Notes under the pieces: generated by a model | Told to the model about the DNA's origin: nothing | What the model saw: only the letters and a program-made list of their open reading frames with translations | Databases searched by the model: none | In this document: positions 1 to 7,345 of the stretch, piece by piece | Layout: each line of letters opens with the position of its first letter | Position numbering within the stretch: the first letter of the stretch is position 1 | Assembly (NCBI GenBank): GCA_017622875.1 | Contig: JAGAQG010000049.1 | Location: forward strand, 1 to 37,090 | Reading direction: 5' to 3' | Source of the DNA: Lachnospiraceae bacterium | GTDB taxonomy: Bacteria > Bacillota > Clostridia > Lachnospirales > Lachnospiraceae | Length of the DNA stretch: 37,090 nucleotides | Translations under genes and position numbers: made by a program

Positions 1-1
1 A

Positions 2-127
2 GTAAAATACTCTAGATCAAGGGGTGTGGTTATAGCAAAACGCTTTAACTCAATATCAAAATCCGGATATATACTTCATGTGTTTAGATTATCTCATATG
101 ATTATGAAGAATTGGAACGGTAGGTAA
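2..127 (+). other. Possible 3' end of a gene cut by the window edge
   Basis: One plus-strand frame is open from the first bases of the window to a TAA at 125-127, about 41 codons. It is rich in Arg, Lys and Ser and resembles no family I recognise. It could be the tail of a gene that starts to the left, or chance. The rest of 1-170 shows no other gene. Confidence is low because the stretch is short and there is no independent support. Confidence 0.2.
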
Positions 128-170
128 TTCATCGCTTACGATTTTTGCAAAGTACTTTGTTAAGATAAGT

Positions 171-234
171 ATAAACGGACATCCAATGAAAAACCATTGA
201 ATGCCCGTTATATTTTAAGTTATTTTATTTAACT
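171..234. repeat. 64-bp direct repeat, copy 1, containing a hairpin
   Basis: This 64-bp block matches 2668-2731 in 61 of 64 positions, in the same orientation. Its core is a 15-bp imperfect inverted repeat (173-187 and about 194-208). Read as minus-strand RNA, both imperfections become G-U pairs and the stem is complete. Read as plus-strand RNA they would be A-C mismatches. This suggests it works in the transcript of the minus-strand gene ending at 275, as a terminator or 3'-end stem. The sequence after the stem on the minus strand is T-rich but has no long T run. Confidence 0.85.
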
Positions 235-274
235 GGCAGTTAATCGCCCATCTGGTGAAAGCTACCTGATTTCT

Positions 275-1015
275 CTAGTTTTCAATTGGTTTTTCCTCAC
301 CTAAATACCGGAATGGTAAAAACAACTGACTTAAAGATGTTGATTTTGACCATTCAACTTTAGAAATGAATACACCAAAAGATCTCATTGCATTTTTAGG
401 ATTTCGAACACTGAAAAAAGTTCCTACCGTAGCTTTATTGGCTTTATTGGTCTGATTTAAATCCGGAACCAAAGTTCCTTTTAAAGAATCAATAAACTGT
501 ATCACTTCTTGAATTAAAGCATTTTCTTTCGGAATGTCACTCAACGCATCGATGATTACCCTTTCCAATGCACCTTTTTCGTTCGACGGAATGATCAAAA
601 GATATGTATCTATGTTCTTCGTCTGTCCAAATGAATCTTGGATAATATTATCCTTCCACTGTCCAACATTGACGGATATCCTTTTAAGTGAGTTATTAAT
701 TACTCTTCTAATCCTCAAATCTGATGCATCATCTCTGTCTGTAACGACAATTAAAGAAGATATATCTTTCTCAACTATCATATTATTTACGCGATGCCGT
801 TCCACGAAGTGCGCAAATTTACCATTACCGCCTACCCCACATAAAACAAGTTGGTTTCCATTTTTTGAAAGGCTCTCAATATGTTCATGTTCATCAAGGG
901 GCTCAATTCCAAGCAGATTATCCCTTTCGTGATTCCACCCATACACATTTTGTAAATAATGACTTATCAGCTGTACATCCGACACGCCCTCTACAAGTAC
1001 TAATTCTGTCATCAT
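275..1015 (-). CDS. DUF3226 TOPRIM-like protein, partner of the upstream ATPase
   Basis: 246 residues. The N terminus has the TOPRIM-type acidic signature: an EG pair after a hydrophobic strand (LVLVEG, E9) and a DxD motif at D93-R-D95 in the strand LIVVTDRDD. Both fit the DUF3226 family, which is TOPRIM-like. TOPRIM domains bind Mg2+ and act in nucleases, primases and topoisomerases. The start codon overlaps the stop of the ATPase gene (ATGA arrangement), with a GAGGTG ribosome binding site just upstream, so the two are translationally coupled. In OLD nucleases and PARIS an AAA ATPase works with a TOPRIM domain, so a nuclease or effector role is inferred. There is no signal peptide or membrane segment. 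A second Met directly follows the first and could also be the start. The enzymatic activity is not demonstrated. Confidence 0.75.
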   Translation of the reverse strand: MMTELVLVEGVSDVQLISHYLQNVYGWNHERDNLLGIEPLDEHEHIESLSKNGNQLVLCGVGGNGKFAHFVERHRVNNMIVEKDISSLIVVTDRDDASDLRIRRVINNSLKRISVNVGQWKDNIIQDSFGQTKNIDTYLLIIPSNEKGALERVIIDALSDIPKENALIQEVIQFIDSLKGTLVPDLNQTNKANKATVGTFFSVRNPKNAMRSFGVFISKVEWSKSTSLSQLFLPFRYLGEEKPIEN

Positions 1016-2127
1016 AGGCGCACCTCGAATTCAAAAACTTTTCTGTTCTCGTATACATATTTTCCTGTAACGTTTCGAGCAACTATGTTACTACCATTAT
1101 TTTCAATAACCTTTTTTAACGTAATGACCTTTATTGGATCATTGACAACGTTATTATTTTCATAATTACCGTATCGTAAAATTGCCTCAATAGCCTCTAT
1201 GCTATGTGTCGCAATAAATAATTGAACATTCAACTTGCTTGCCAACGCAAATACAACCGGGAACAATATGTCATAATATTTTTTGTGTAACCCTGTTTCT
1301 ATCCCATCAATCAATAGTATTGAATCCGTAGCATCAAATAATTTATTAAGAATATATAAGATTTTTTTGATGCCGTCACCATAAACAGAGAAAGGCATAT
1401 TTACTCCATTTTCCGTGATAATGGACTCCAAATAGGTTCCATCATCTGCTTTCGTATAACAAATATCTGCGATGGAACCATCAAATTGTCTTAAAATGTC
1501 AATTGCCAGCTTCTTGTATTCCGGATTATCTACAATATTCTGCAATAAATCATAACGCAGGTGCCCAAAAGATGGTATATAATGAACTTCCTTTTTTATG
1601 ATAGGTCCCGGAATTACATTATCCAAAGAAGTACAGCGAATCTCTTTTTCTACCCTTCTCTTTCCTGTTTGAGTAATAATATTTCCTGTAAATACTTTTA
1701 CCGCTTCCGGAATAAAAGCTGTCTCTCTTTTATACTGTGTTTTTTGTCGGGCAGACATTGTTGATAATTGAAGTGCATTTTCACCAGAAACGTTTCCTTC
1801 ATTTCCTCTCAATTCAAATTCAAGCGGTCCTTTATCACTATTCGCATAAATATCAAATTCCAAAAGCTTCTTGCTCTGCTCTATGTTAAACATTTTGATA
1901 AAAGAAGTATAAAAGCTGTTATTAGGATTAAGTACGGTTCTTTGATTAATCACACTCTTAATAGAACTTAGCTGCGATTTAGCAAAAAGCAGCTGTATCG
2001 CTTCTAAGAATGTAGTTTTACCACTATTATTATCTCCTACTATGAGGTTAATGTTAGAGAGTTCTGAAACAGTTAGTTTTTGAATACCTCTAAACTTAAT
2101 TATTTCAATAGATTTAATAAACGCCAT
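1012..2127 (-). CDS. OLD/AAA15-type ATPase of a probable defence cassette
   Basis: 371 residues, a single ABC/SMC-like ATPase without an internal coiled-coil arm. Visible motifs are: the N-terminal strand IKFRGI typical of RecF/OLD-like proteins, Walker A GDNNSGKT (31-38), a signature-like SVYGDGIKKIL (248-258), Walker B ILLIDGIETGLH (270-281) with D274 and E277, and the ATHS switch histidine (H308). It lacks the C-terminal TOPRIM domain of full OLD proteins, and that function is supplied by the next gene, which overlaps it by 4 bases. The start lies two bases after the XRE stop, with a GGAGA site inside the end of the XRE gene. The likely role is to sense or bind DNA and control the TOPRIM partner. 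This is inferred from PARIS (AriA/AriB) and OLD/Gabija logic. Confidence 0.85.
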   Translation of the reverse strand: MAFIKSIEIIKFRGIQKLTVSELSNINLIVGDNNSGKTTFLEAIQLLFAKSQLSSIKSVINQRTVLNPNNSFYTSFIKMFNIEQSKKLLEFDIYANSDKGPLEFELRGNEGNVSGENALQLSTMSARQKTQYKRETAFIPEAVKVFTGNIITQTGKRRVEKEIRCTSLDNVIPGPIIKKEVHYIPSFGHLRYDLLQNIVDNPEYKKLAIDILRQFDGSIADICYTKADDGTYLESIITENGVNMPFSVYGDGIKKILYILNKLFDATDSILLIDGIETGLHKKYYDILFPVVFALASKLNVQLFIATHSIEAIEAILRYGNYENNNVVNDPIKVITLKKVIENNGSNIVARNVTGKYVYENRKVFEFEVRL

Positions 2128-2129
2128 TA

Positions 2130-2456
2130 CTAGTCATCTCCTTCCATACTCTCAAAACTTATTACCAGTCTTGTGTGTGTAGCTACAGCAATCTTATGCA
2201 AGGTTTCTATTCTGGGAACAACTTTACCGTTTTGAATTTTACTGATGTTAGATTGGGACATGTTTGTAATTCGGCACAAATCTTCCTGCGTAAAATTATT
2301 CTCATCTAAAACCCTTTGGATTTCCTCTGATACGCTATTTAATACTTCTCTCAAAGTATCCTCGGAAGTGTTTACGATTTTTTCTTTTGATTTAGTAACC
2401 GGTTTCTTTAAGTTATTAATTTGCTCAAATATAGAATTCATATCTCCGTTATTCAT
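2130..2456 (-). CDS. XRE-family helix-turn-helix regulator
   Basis: 108 residues. A classic XRE/Cro HTH occupies about residues 50-100, including NFTQEDLCRITNMSQSNISKIQNGKVVPRIET and then a short beta-like tail. The N-terminal 45 residues are polar and probably helical. It is the first gene of a three-gene minus-strand operon (XRE, ATPase, TOPRIM) with essentially no gaps. The ribosome binding site is GGAG about 9 bases before the ATG. The upstream region has TATGTTA-type repeats and an inverted repeat TATGT-8-ACATA, which are plausible autoregulatory operators. An antitoxin-like or repressor role keeping the cassette silent is inferred. Confidence 0.9.
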   Translation of the reverse strand: MNNGDMNSIFEQINNLKKPVTKSKEKIVNTSEDTLREVLNSVSEEIQRVLDENNFTQEDLCRITNMSQSNISKIQNGKVVPRIETLHKIAVATHTRLVISFESMEGDD

Positions 2457-2469
2457 AACATCAGTCTCC

Positions 2470-2492
2470 TTTTATGTTAAGTATGACATATT
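2470..2492. promoter_or_regulatory. Inverted repeat, candidate XRE operator
   Basis: TATGT, eight bases, ACATA lies just upstream of the XRE start codon. Related TATGTTA and TGTAACA words recur over the next 90 bases, near the proposed promoter. Binding by the XRE protein is inferred from this position. Confidence 0.4.
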
Positions 2493-2560
2493 TCTTTTTA
2501 AATATACATTTAATTGTTACATTTAACATATTCCGCAGAACAAGCTTTGTTATATTGTTA

Positions 2561-2589
2561 TTAATAACATATTTTATTGATTTTTGCAA
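2561..2589 (-). promoter_or_regulatory. Candidate promoter of the XRE-ATPase-TOPRIM operon
   Basis: On the minus strand TTGCAA (2584-2589) and TATTAA (2561-2566) are 17 bases apart, about 105 bases before the XRE ATG. The -10 overlaps a palindromic TTGTTATTAATAACA-like stretch that could be an operator. The 322-bp gene-free stretch 2457-2778 holds this promoter, the operator-like repeats and repeat copy 2. Confidence 0.45.
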
Positions 2590-2667
2590 TAAAATTGTCA
2601 CGCGTGGCATACTATGTGGATATTATTCTGCTTATCTAAACTTCACAGTGTATCTCGGGCGGATAAC

Positions 2668-2731
2668 ATAAACGGACATCCAATGAAAACCCATTGAATG
2701 CCCGTTATGTTTTTAGTTATTTTATTTAACT
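2668..2731. repeat. 64-bp direct repeat, copy 2, containing a hairpin
   Basis: This is the second copy of the block at 171-234 (three mismatches). It lies 47 bases after the stop of the DUF362 gene and upstream of the XRE operon promoter. The hairpin again pairs fully only in minus-strand RNA because of G-U pairs, so it is probably the 3' end of the DUF362 transcript. Together the two copies bracket exactly the three-gene cassette. Confidence 0.85.
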
Positions 2732-2778
2732 ATCATCTTCGTGGCATCACGAAAATGTTCCGATTCAAAAGTTTGAAT

Positions 2779-3807
2779 CTAACCTCTATTCATCCCCATT
2801 TTCTTTGGTGTACCAAATGGAACCACATCTTTTACCGCATCCTTCGCACAAATGCGTACATCATCGTTATCAATATCCACCAGAATGTATTTATCATTTC
2901 CCATCTTTAGCTCTTTCATATAACTTAACTGTCGAAGGCCATGTCTGGATTCAATTCTCTCGCATAAATCTTTATGGTCCTTGTCTTCCAGAGCATATAC
3001 CATATCTATGGATGCCTGATCTACCGCGAGGATATCTACAGATGCTGCAATTCCAATATCCGGTGTTACGACAGGAACAGCGGCGCATCCTTCACAGTCA
3101 CAGGATACAGACATATTGCGAAGCACATTGATATAGGTAACCTGTTTCCCAAAGAAATCAATGGCTGCCTTTGTGGATTCTGTCATTCTTTCCATAAATT
3201 CTTCCTCGACAATACTCCACATATTATCTGAGCCCGGAATCGTATGAATCATCTTCTTTCCAATACGTCCATCTGCGCATCCGATACCAATGTTTTTATT
3301 AGAACCTCCAAATCCCCCATTTGCATGACCTTTGAAATGAGTCAATGTAAGCATAGAATCATATTCCACCAAATTCTTGCCCATAGACATTTCTTCGAAC
3401 CATTTTCCATCCTTTACAGGAAGCATCAATGTTCCGTCCTCATCCAAAATGTCTACCGGACAAAATGTCCATCCGTTGACTTCCAGAGTTTCTCTATGCT
3501 GTTCAGTCGTATAACGATCACCTTCATAATAAGTATTTGTCTCAATAATTGTTGCCTCTGGCAGTTCCTCTTTCACCAGATTTTCTACCCAGTCTCTCGG
3601 AATAATGTTAGGACCATTTTTCTCTCCTGTATGGAGCTTGATCGCAATTTTTCCTTCAAGTGTCGCATTTACTCTCTGATAAATTTTTCTTAAACCCTCT
3701 GCAGATAAGTCTCTGGTAAAATACACGATAGATTCATTTCCTGTTCTTTCTTCATATGGTACGTAACGTTCTCCATCTGTGCCTGCAGTAATTTTTTTAT
3801 ACATCAT
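2779..3807 (-). CDS. DUF362 domain protein
   Basis: 342 residues. The order of conserved blocks fits DUF362: IAIKLHTGEKNGPN near residue 55, a central LTHFKGHANGGFGGSNKNIGIG segment (about 155-177), and a Cys-containing SCDCEGCAAVPVV block near residue 237. No ferredoxin-type CxxCxxC motif is present, unlike many longer DUF362 proteins. The biochemical role of the family is not established. It follows the ABC importer on the same strand but has its own promoter-like sequence in the 89-base gap, and ends at the repeat hairpin 2668-2731. The start has a GGAGG site 9 bases upstream; a second Met follows directly. There is no signal peptide. Confidence 0.8.
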   Translation of the reverse strand: MMYKKITAGTDGERYVPYEERTGNESIVYFTRDLSAEGLRKIYQRVNATLEGKIAIKLHTGEKNGPNIIPRDWVENLVKEELPEATIIETNTYYEGDRYTTEQHRETLEVNGWTFCPVDILDEDGTLMLPVKDGKWFEEMSMGKNLVEYDSMLTLTHFKGHANGGFGGSNKNIGIGCADGRIGKKMIHTIPGSDNMWSIVEEEFMERMTESTKAAIDFFGKQVTYINVLRNMSVSCDCEGCAAVPVVTPDIGIAASVDILAVDQASIDMVYALEDKDHKDLCERIESRHGLRQLSYMKELKMGNDKYILVDIDNDDVRICAKDAVKDVVPFGTPKKMGMNRG

Positions 3808-3842
3808 AGCCTTTGCCCTCCGTGTCGCAACTTATTGATTAT

Positions 3843-3873
3843 ATTATAAGGCTTAAACCTGACTTTAGGTCAA
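3843..3873 (-). promoter_or_regulatory. Candidate promoter for the DUF362 gene
   Basis: The minus strand has TTGACC (3868-3873) and TATAAT (3843-3848) separated by 19 bases, slightly long. The shifted TTATAA gives a spacing of 18. It lies in the gap between the ABC importer genes and DUF362, so DUF362 may be transcribed on its own. Confidence 0.45.
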
Positions 3874-3896
3874 TAAATTATCAATTTGGCTGAAAA

Positions 3897-4502
3897 CTAT
3901 TTATCCAATTCCTGCAGTCTTGTACATACACTCTGTAACAGCGGCATACTATGGCTGACTGCTAAAAGTCCGATTTCTCGCTCCTGAACTTCTTTGATCA
4001 AGAAGCTCCACAACTGGCTCTGAGTGATCAAATCAAGCATCGTGGTAATCTCATCTGCTAAAATAAACTTTGTACGTTTTCCCAAAGCTCTGGCAATGCA
4101 GAAACGCTGCATCTCTCCACCAGATAACTCAGTCGGATAACGGTTCAGCCAGTCATCCTCGATTCCGAGTCCGCGGATAATGCGCTCTTCGATTTTATCT
4201 CCCTCTTCCAGAGCTGCTCTCATATGAAGTCTTGGATTTACCACCTGTTCCGGATGCTGCCAGATCATCTGTACCGGACAGTAACCTTTATAAGAAGACA
4301 GCGATTTTCCATCCAACAGAATTTCTCCAGAATCCGGCTTCTCATATCCCGCAAGGATTTTACAGAAGGTAGTCTTTCCAAACCCACTCGGCGCAATGAT
4401 TCCTACGCGCTCATGACTCTCCACCGATAAGCTGAAATTGTCCAAAATCTGTCTTGTATCTTTTCCGTATTTAAAAGAAATGTTTTTTGCTTCCAGTAAC
4501 AT
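3897..4502 (-). CDS. Nickel/dipeptide ABC importer, second ATP-binding subunit
   Basis: 201 residues from the ATG at 4500-4502, chosen because GTAGGAGGAAGT precedes it directly. A longer in-frame reading to 4589 would run into the upstream gene. Walker A is APSGFGKT (37-44), followed by the signature LSGGEMQRFCIARAL and a Walker B variant FILADEITTMLD. It is shorter than a typical OppF/DppF/NikE (about 250-330 residues) and has no C-terminal oligopeptide-transporter domain. That fits the short NikE-like partner of a NikD-like ATPase. It is the last gene of the five-gene importer operon, 8 bases after the other ATPase. Confidence 0.85.
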   Translation of the reverse strand: MLLEAKNISFKYGKDTRQILDNFSLSVESHERVGIIAPSGFGKTTFCKILAGYEKPDSGEILLDGKSLSSYKGYCPVQMIWQHPEQVVNPRLHMRAALEEGDKIEERIIRGLGIEDDWLNRYPTELSGGEMQRFCIARALGKRTKFILADEITTMLDLITQSQLWSFLIKEVQEREIGLLAVSHSMPLLQSVCTRLQELDK

Positions 4503-4510
4503 ACTTCCTC

Positions 4511-5440
4511 CTACACTGCATGAATGCAGCGGACTCTGCCCCCGCGTACTTCGCGGTAAGCGATTCTCTTCTTGCATTCCGCAGTACATTCCTTACATCT
4601 TGGCCCAAACGGACACCCCTCTGGTAAGTCTTTTACATAAGGCTGTGTACCATCGATGAACTGGAATCCATTCTGCGGCAGCGCTCTCCAGAGTGCCTTG
4701 GAATATGGATGGCGTAAATTTTCTTCCTTTTCAAAGTCCTTTACATCCGCATCCTCTACCGTAGTTCCTGCGTAAAATACGACAACTCTGTCTGCAACCT
4801 CTAACGCCTGCTCCAGATCATGGGTAATCAAAAGAACTCCTGCGCCATTGTCTGCCATCTCTCTGAAATGAGCCATGACACGACGCACCATATCCATATG
4901 AAGTCCTGGTGTTGGCTCATCTGCAATCACAAGTCTCGGATTTCCCATCATGGCAGTAGATACCAGAACTCGACGGTTCATACCGCCAGACATTTCAAAG
5001 GGATATAAATCCTGTACCTCTTCCTTCAAATGAAATCCTTTAAAAATCCCATCCAGTTTTTCCTTAGAAGCTTTGTCCTTTTTTCCTTTTCGAATCTGAG
5101 GTCCAATCTTCATCAGCGGGTCCAAAAACGCCACACTCTGTGGAACCAGCACAATCTCATTTCCACGAAGAGCAGCTTTTCGTTCTTCCGTTAAGATTTC
5201 CCCATCATAAATAATCTCTCCGCCAAGTGTCGCATTGTAAGGCTGAATCCCTAAAATCCCATGCGCCAGCAAGCTCTTTCCGGAACCACTGGAACCAACC
5301 ACTGCTACCATCTCGCCTTCATGAATAGTCACATCCAGTTCGCGAATGGTCGGCAGAGATGTTTTCTTAAAACCATTTTCATACTGTTCAAATGCAATAG
5401 AGAAATTATGAATATCTAAAATCACTTTTCTTTCTTCCAT
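4511..5440 (-). CDS. Nickel/dipeptide ABC importer, first ATP-binding subunit
   Basis: 309 residues. Walker A GSSGSGKS (49-56), signature MSGGMNRRVLVSTAM and Walker B LVIADEPTPGLH are intact. The signature is unusual: MSGGMNRR rather than LSGGMRQR. The C terminus has the oligopeptide/nickel transporter domain with a Cys-rich CPFGPRCKECTAEC segment. The start has GGAGG four bases upstream and lies 8 bases after the permease stop. In the membrane complex it would hydrolyse ATP to drive import. Dipeptides or oligopeptides remain possible substrates. Nickel is favoured by the nearby lar genes, but this is inference. Confidence 0.88.
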   Translation of the reverse strand: MEERKVILDIHNFSIAFEQYENGFKKTSLPTIRELDVTIHEGEMVAVVGSSGSGKSLLAHGILGIQPYNATLGGEIIYDGEILTEERKAALRGNEIVLVPQSVAFLDPLMKIGPQIRKGKKDKASKEKLDGIFKGFHLKEEVQDLYPFEMSGGMNRRVLVSTAMMGNPRLVIADEPTPGLHMDMVRRVMAHFREMADNGAGVLLITHDLEQALEVADRVVVFYAGTTVEDADVKDFEKEENLRHPYSKALWRALPQNGFQFIDGTQPYVKDLPEGCPFGPRCKECTAECKKRIAYREVRGGRVRCIHAV

Positions 5441-5448
5441 AATGCCTC

Positions 5449-6273
5449 CTACACATGTGCGCTTGCCGGGTCAAGCAGTTTTCGCAAGCTTTCTCCCGCA
5501 ACGTCAAACAATACAACCGTAAACACAAGTAATAGCCCAGGGAATACCGCAAGCCACCATTTTCCCATCGTCAGATAAGTCATGCTTTCTGACAAAATGA
5601 TACCGATTGCCGGCTGTTCCGGTGATAACCCAAATCCCAAAAACGTAATGCTCGCTTCATGCAGAATCGCATGAGGAAACATTAAGATCAAACCTACCAA
5701 AAACTGCGGCAGTAAATGCGGAACCATATGTTTCCATGCAATTTCAAATTTGCTCTTGCCCAGCTTTTCTGCCACTTTAATATAAGTCGCTTCCTTCAAC
5801 TGAAGTACTTCCCCTCGAATCAGTCGCGCCAAAGAAGTCCAATGTGTCAATGCCACACCAATCACGACTCCCTTAAATCCTTTTCCAAAAGCATAGGAAA
5901 TCAGGATTAACAACAAAATATGCGGAATTCCCATCACAAGGTCAATGATCCATGTAATGATAGAATCTACAGTCTTTCCCATAGTCGCAGCCAAAGTTCC
6001 TAAAATAAATGCAATGATAGAACTTACTCCAGCCGCAAGAAGACCAATCTTAATACTCATAGACAGACCCGTTAATGTTCTTACGAACATATCTCTGCCC
6101 ATCCAGTCTGTTCCGAAAATATATTGTCCACATGGTGCAAGATTTTTTCTTGAGAAATCCACAACCATGGCCTCGTCCGCAAACACTGTTCCCGCAATGG
6201 TAATTGCTGTCAAAAATCCAACTGCCGCAATAAAAGCTACCAATGTGAGGATTCTTCCGTTCATTTTTTTCAT
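5449..6273 (-). CDS. Nickel/dipeptide ABC importer, permease C-type
   Basis: 274 residues, BPD_transp_1 family. An N-terminal membrane segment is followed by the extracellular FGTDWMGRDMFVRTLTG motif typical of DppC/NikC proteins. About five further hydrophobic helices follow, with a coupling-helix region around EVLQLKEATYIKVAEKLG. The start overlaps the stop of the B-type permease by 4 bases (ATGA), with a GGAGGG site upstream. Length and motifs are intact for the family. It forms the translocation pore with the next upstream gene. Confidence 0.9.
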   Translation of the reverse strand: MKKMNGRILTLVAFIAAVGFLTAITIAGTVFADEAMVVDFSRKNLAPCGQYIFGTDWMGRDMFVRTLTGLSMSIKIGLLAAGVSSIIAFILGTLAATMGKTVDSIITWIIDLVMGIPHILLLILISYAFGKGFKGVVIGVALTHWTSLARLIRGEVLQLKEATYIKVAEKLGKSKFEIAWKHMVPHLLPQFLVGLILMFPHAILHEASITFLGFGLSPEQPAIGIILSESMTYLTMGKWWLAVFPGLLLVFTVVLFDVAGESLRKLLDPASAHV

Positions 6274-7265
6274 GAGCGTTTCCCTCCTCTTCTGATTCTA
6301 GGATCAACGATTCCATAAAGAACGTTAGCAATCAGGTTTCCGCCAAATACAATCGCTGCACTGATGACTGTAATTCCTAATAGTAACGGTACATCACTTC
6401 CTGTACCGGCAGTTACAGCTGCCTGTCCAAGCCCCGGATACGAGAAAATCTGCTCAACCAAAACAGAACCGCCAAAAATTTCACTGATAGAGCCAAACTG
6501 CAATGTGAGCGCCGGAAGAATGACATTTCTAAGTCCATGATTTTTCACAATGCTCCATGTACTTTCCCCTCTGGCTCTCGCAAACAGCACATAATCGCTT
6601 TCCATGATATCGATCATCTTTTCACGGGTATGTAACGTAATATTTGAAATTCCTGTAATACTTAAAGTCAGTGCCGGTAAGATTGCATGCTGAATCTTAT
6701 CCCCAATCGTCACACCGCTTGCTTCCATGCCAATTGGCACACTAAGTCCGATCGGAAGCACCTTTAACCAGACTGCAAATACCATCAAAAGCACCAGTGC
6801 AAGCCAGAATGCCGGTGTACTTGCGATCAAAAGTGAATATCCTTTGATCAGCTTGTCAATCCAGGTATCTTTTTTAAGGCCTGAAATGATTCCCAAAACA
6901 AAACCTACAACGCCGGAGATCACCCATGCGATACACATCAGCCACAGGGAATTTGCCAGTTTTACCTTAATGACTTCAAGCACCGGCTGACGGTATAACA
7001 GGGAGATGCCCATGTCTCCCCTGAAAAAATCAGATGCCCATGCAAGAAATCGCTGTAACGGCGGTTGTCCCACACCCCAGTAGTCCTGTAATTTTTCAAT
7101 CTGCTCTACACTCATGGAACCAAGCGCAGCCTGTCCCACATTGGCTTGTAATGGGTCAATCGGAGATACACTCACCAGAATAAATGCCGCAACACTTACC
7201 CCAAACAAGAGCAAAATCATTCTTATCAAGTTTTTTCCAATAAACAGTAAATGATGCCTCACCAA
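6270..7265 (-). CDS. Nickel/dipeptide ABC importer, permease B-type
   Basis: 331 residues. The N terminus has one membrane helix followed by the DppB/NikB pattern DPLQANVG...LGVGQPPLQRF-like text and GDMGISLLYRQPV. The C-terminal half has the EAA-type coupling segment ESDYVLFARARGESTWSIVKNHGLRN and the ending VDPRIRRGG. The start is TTG at 7263-7265, with AGGAGG six bases upstream. A GTG directly follows and is the alternative. It is separated from the binding-protein gene by a strong intercistronic stem-loop. Confidence 0.9.
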   Translation of the reverse strand: MVRHHLLFIGKNLIRMILLLFGVSVAAFILVSVSPIDPLQANVGQAALGSMSVEQIEKLQDYWGVGQPPLQRFLAWASDFFRGDMGISLLYRQPVLEVIKVKLANSLWLMCIAWVISGVVGFVLGIISGLKKDTWIDKLIKGYSLLIASTPAFWLALVLLMVFAVWLKVLPIGLSVPIGMEASGVTIGDKIQHAILPALTLSITGISNITLHTREKMIDIMESDYVLFARARGESTWSIVKNHGLRNVILPALTLQFGSISEIFGGSVLVEQIFSYPGLGQAAVTAGTGSDVPLLLGITVISAAIVFGGNLIANVLYGIVDPRIRRGGKRS

Positions 7266-7289
7266 TCATTTCCTCCTAAAGCGGGCAAA

Positions 7290-7309
7290 GGAGCCATAAA
7301 AATGGCTCC
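7290..7309 (-). terminator. Intercistronic stem-loop between binding protein and permease
   Basis: GGAGCCAT, four bases, ATGGCTCC is an 8-bp perfect stem with no long T run after it. It sits between the lipoprotein and permease genes, a common place for a partial terminator or mRNA-stabilising hairpin that raises the binding protein over the membrane subunits. Confidence 0.6.
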
Positions 7310-7345
7310 ACCCAAATCATTGTCTTTTCTATTTATACACGAAAA

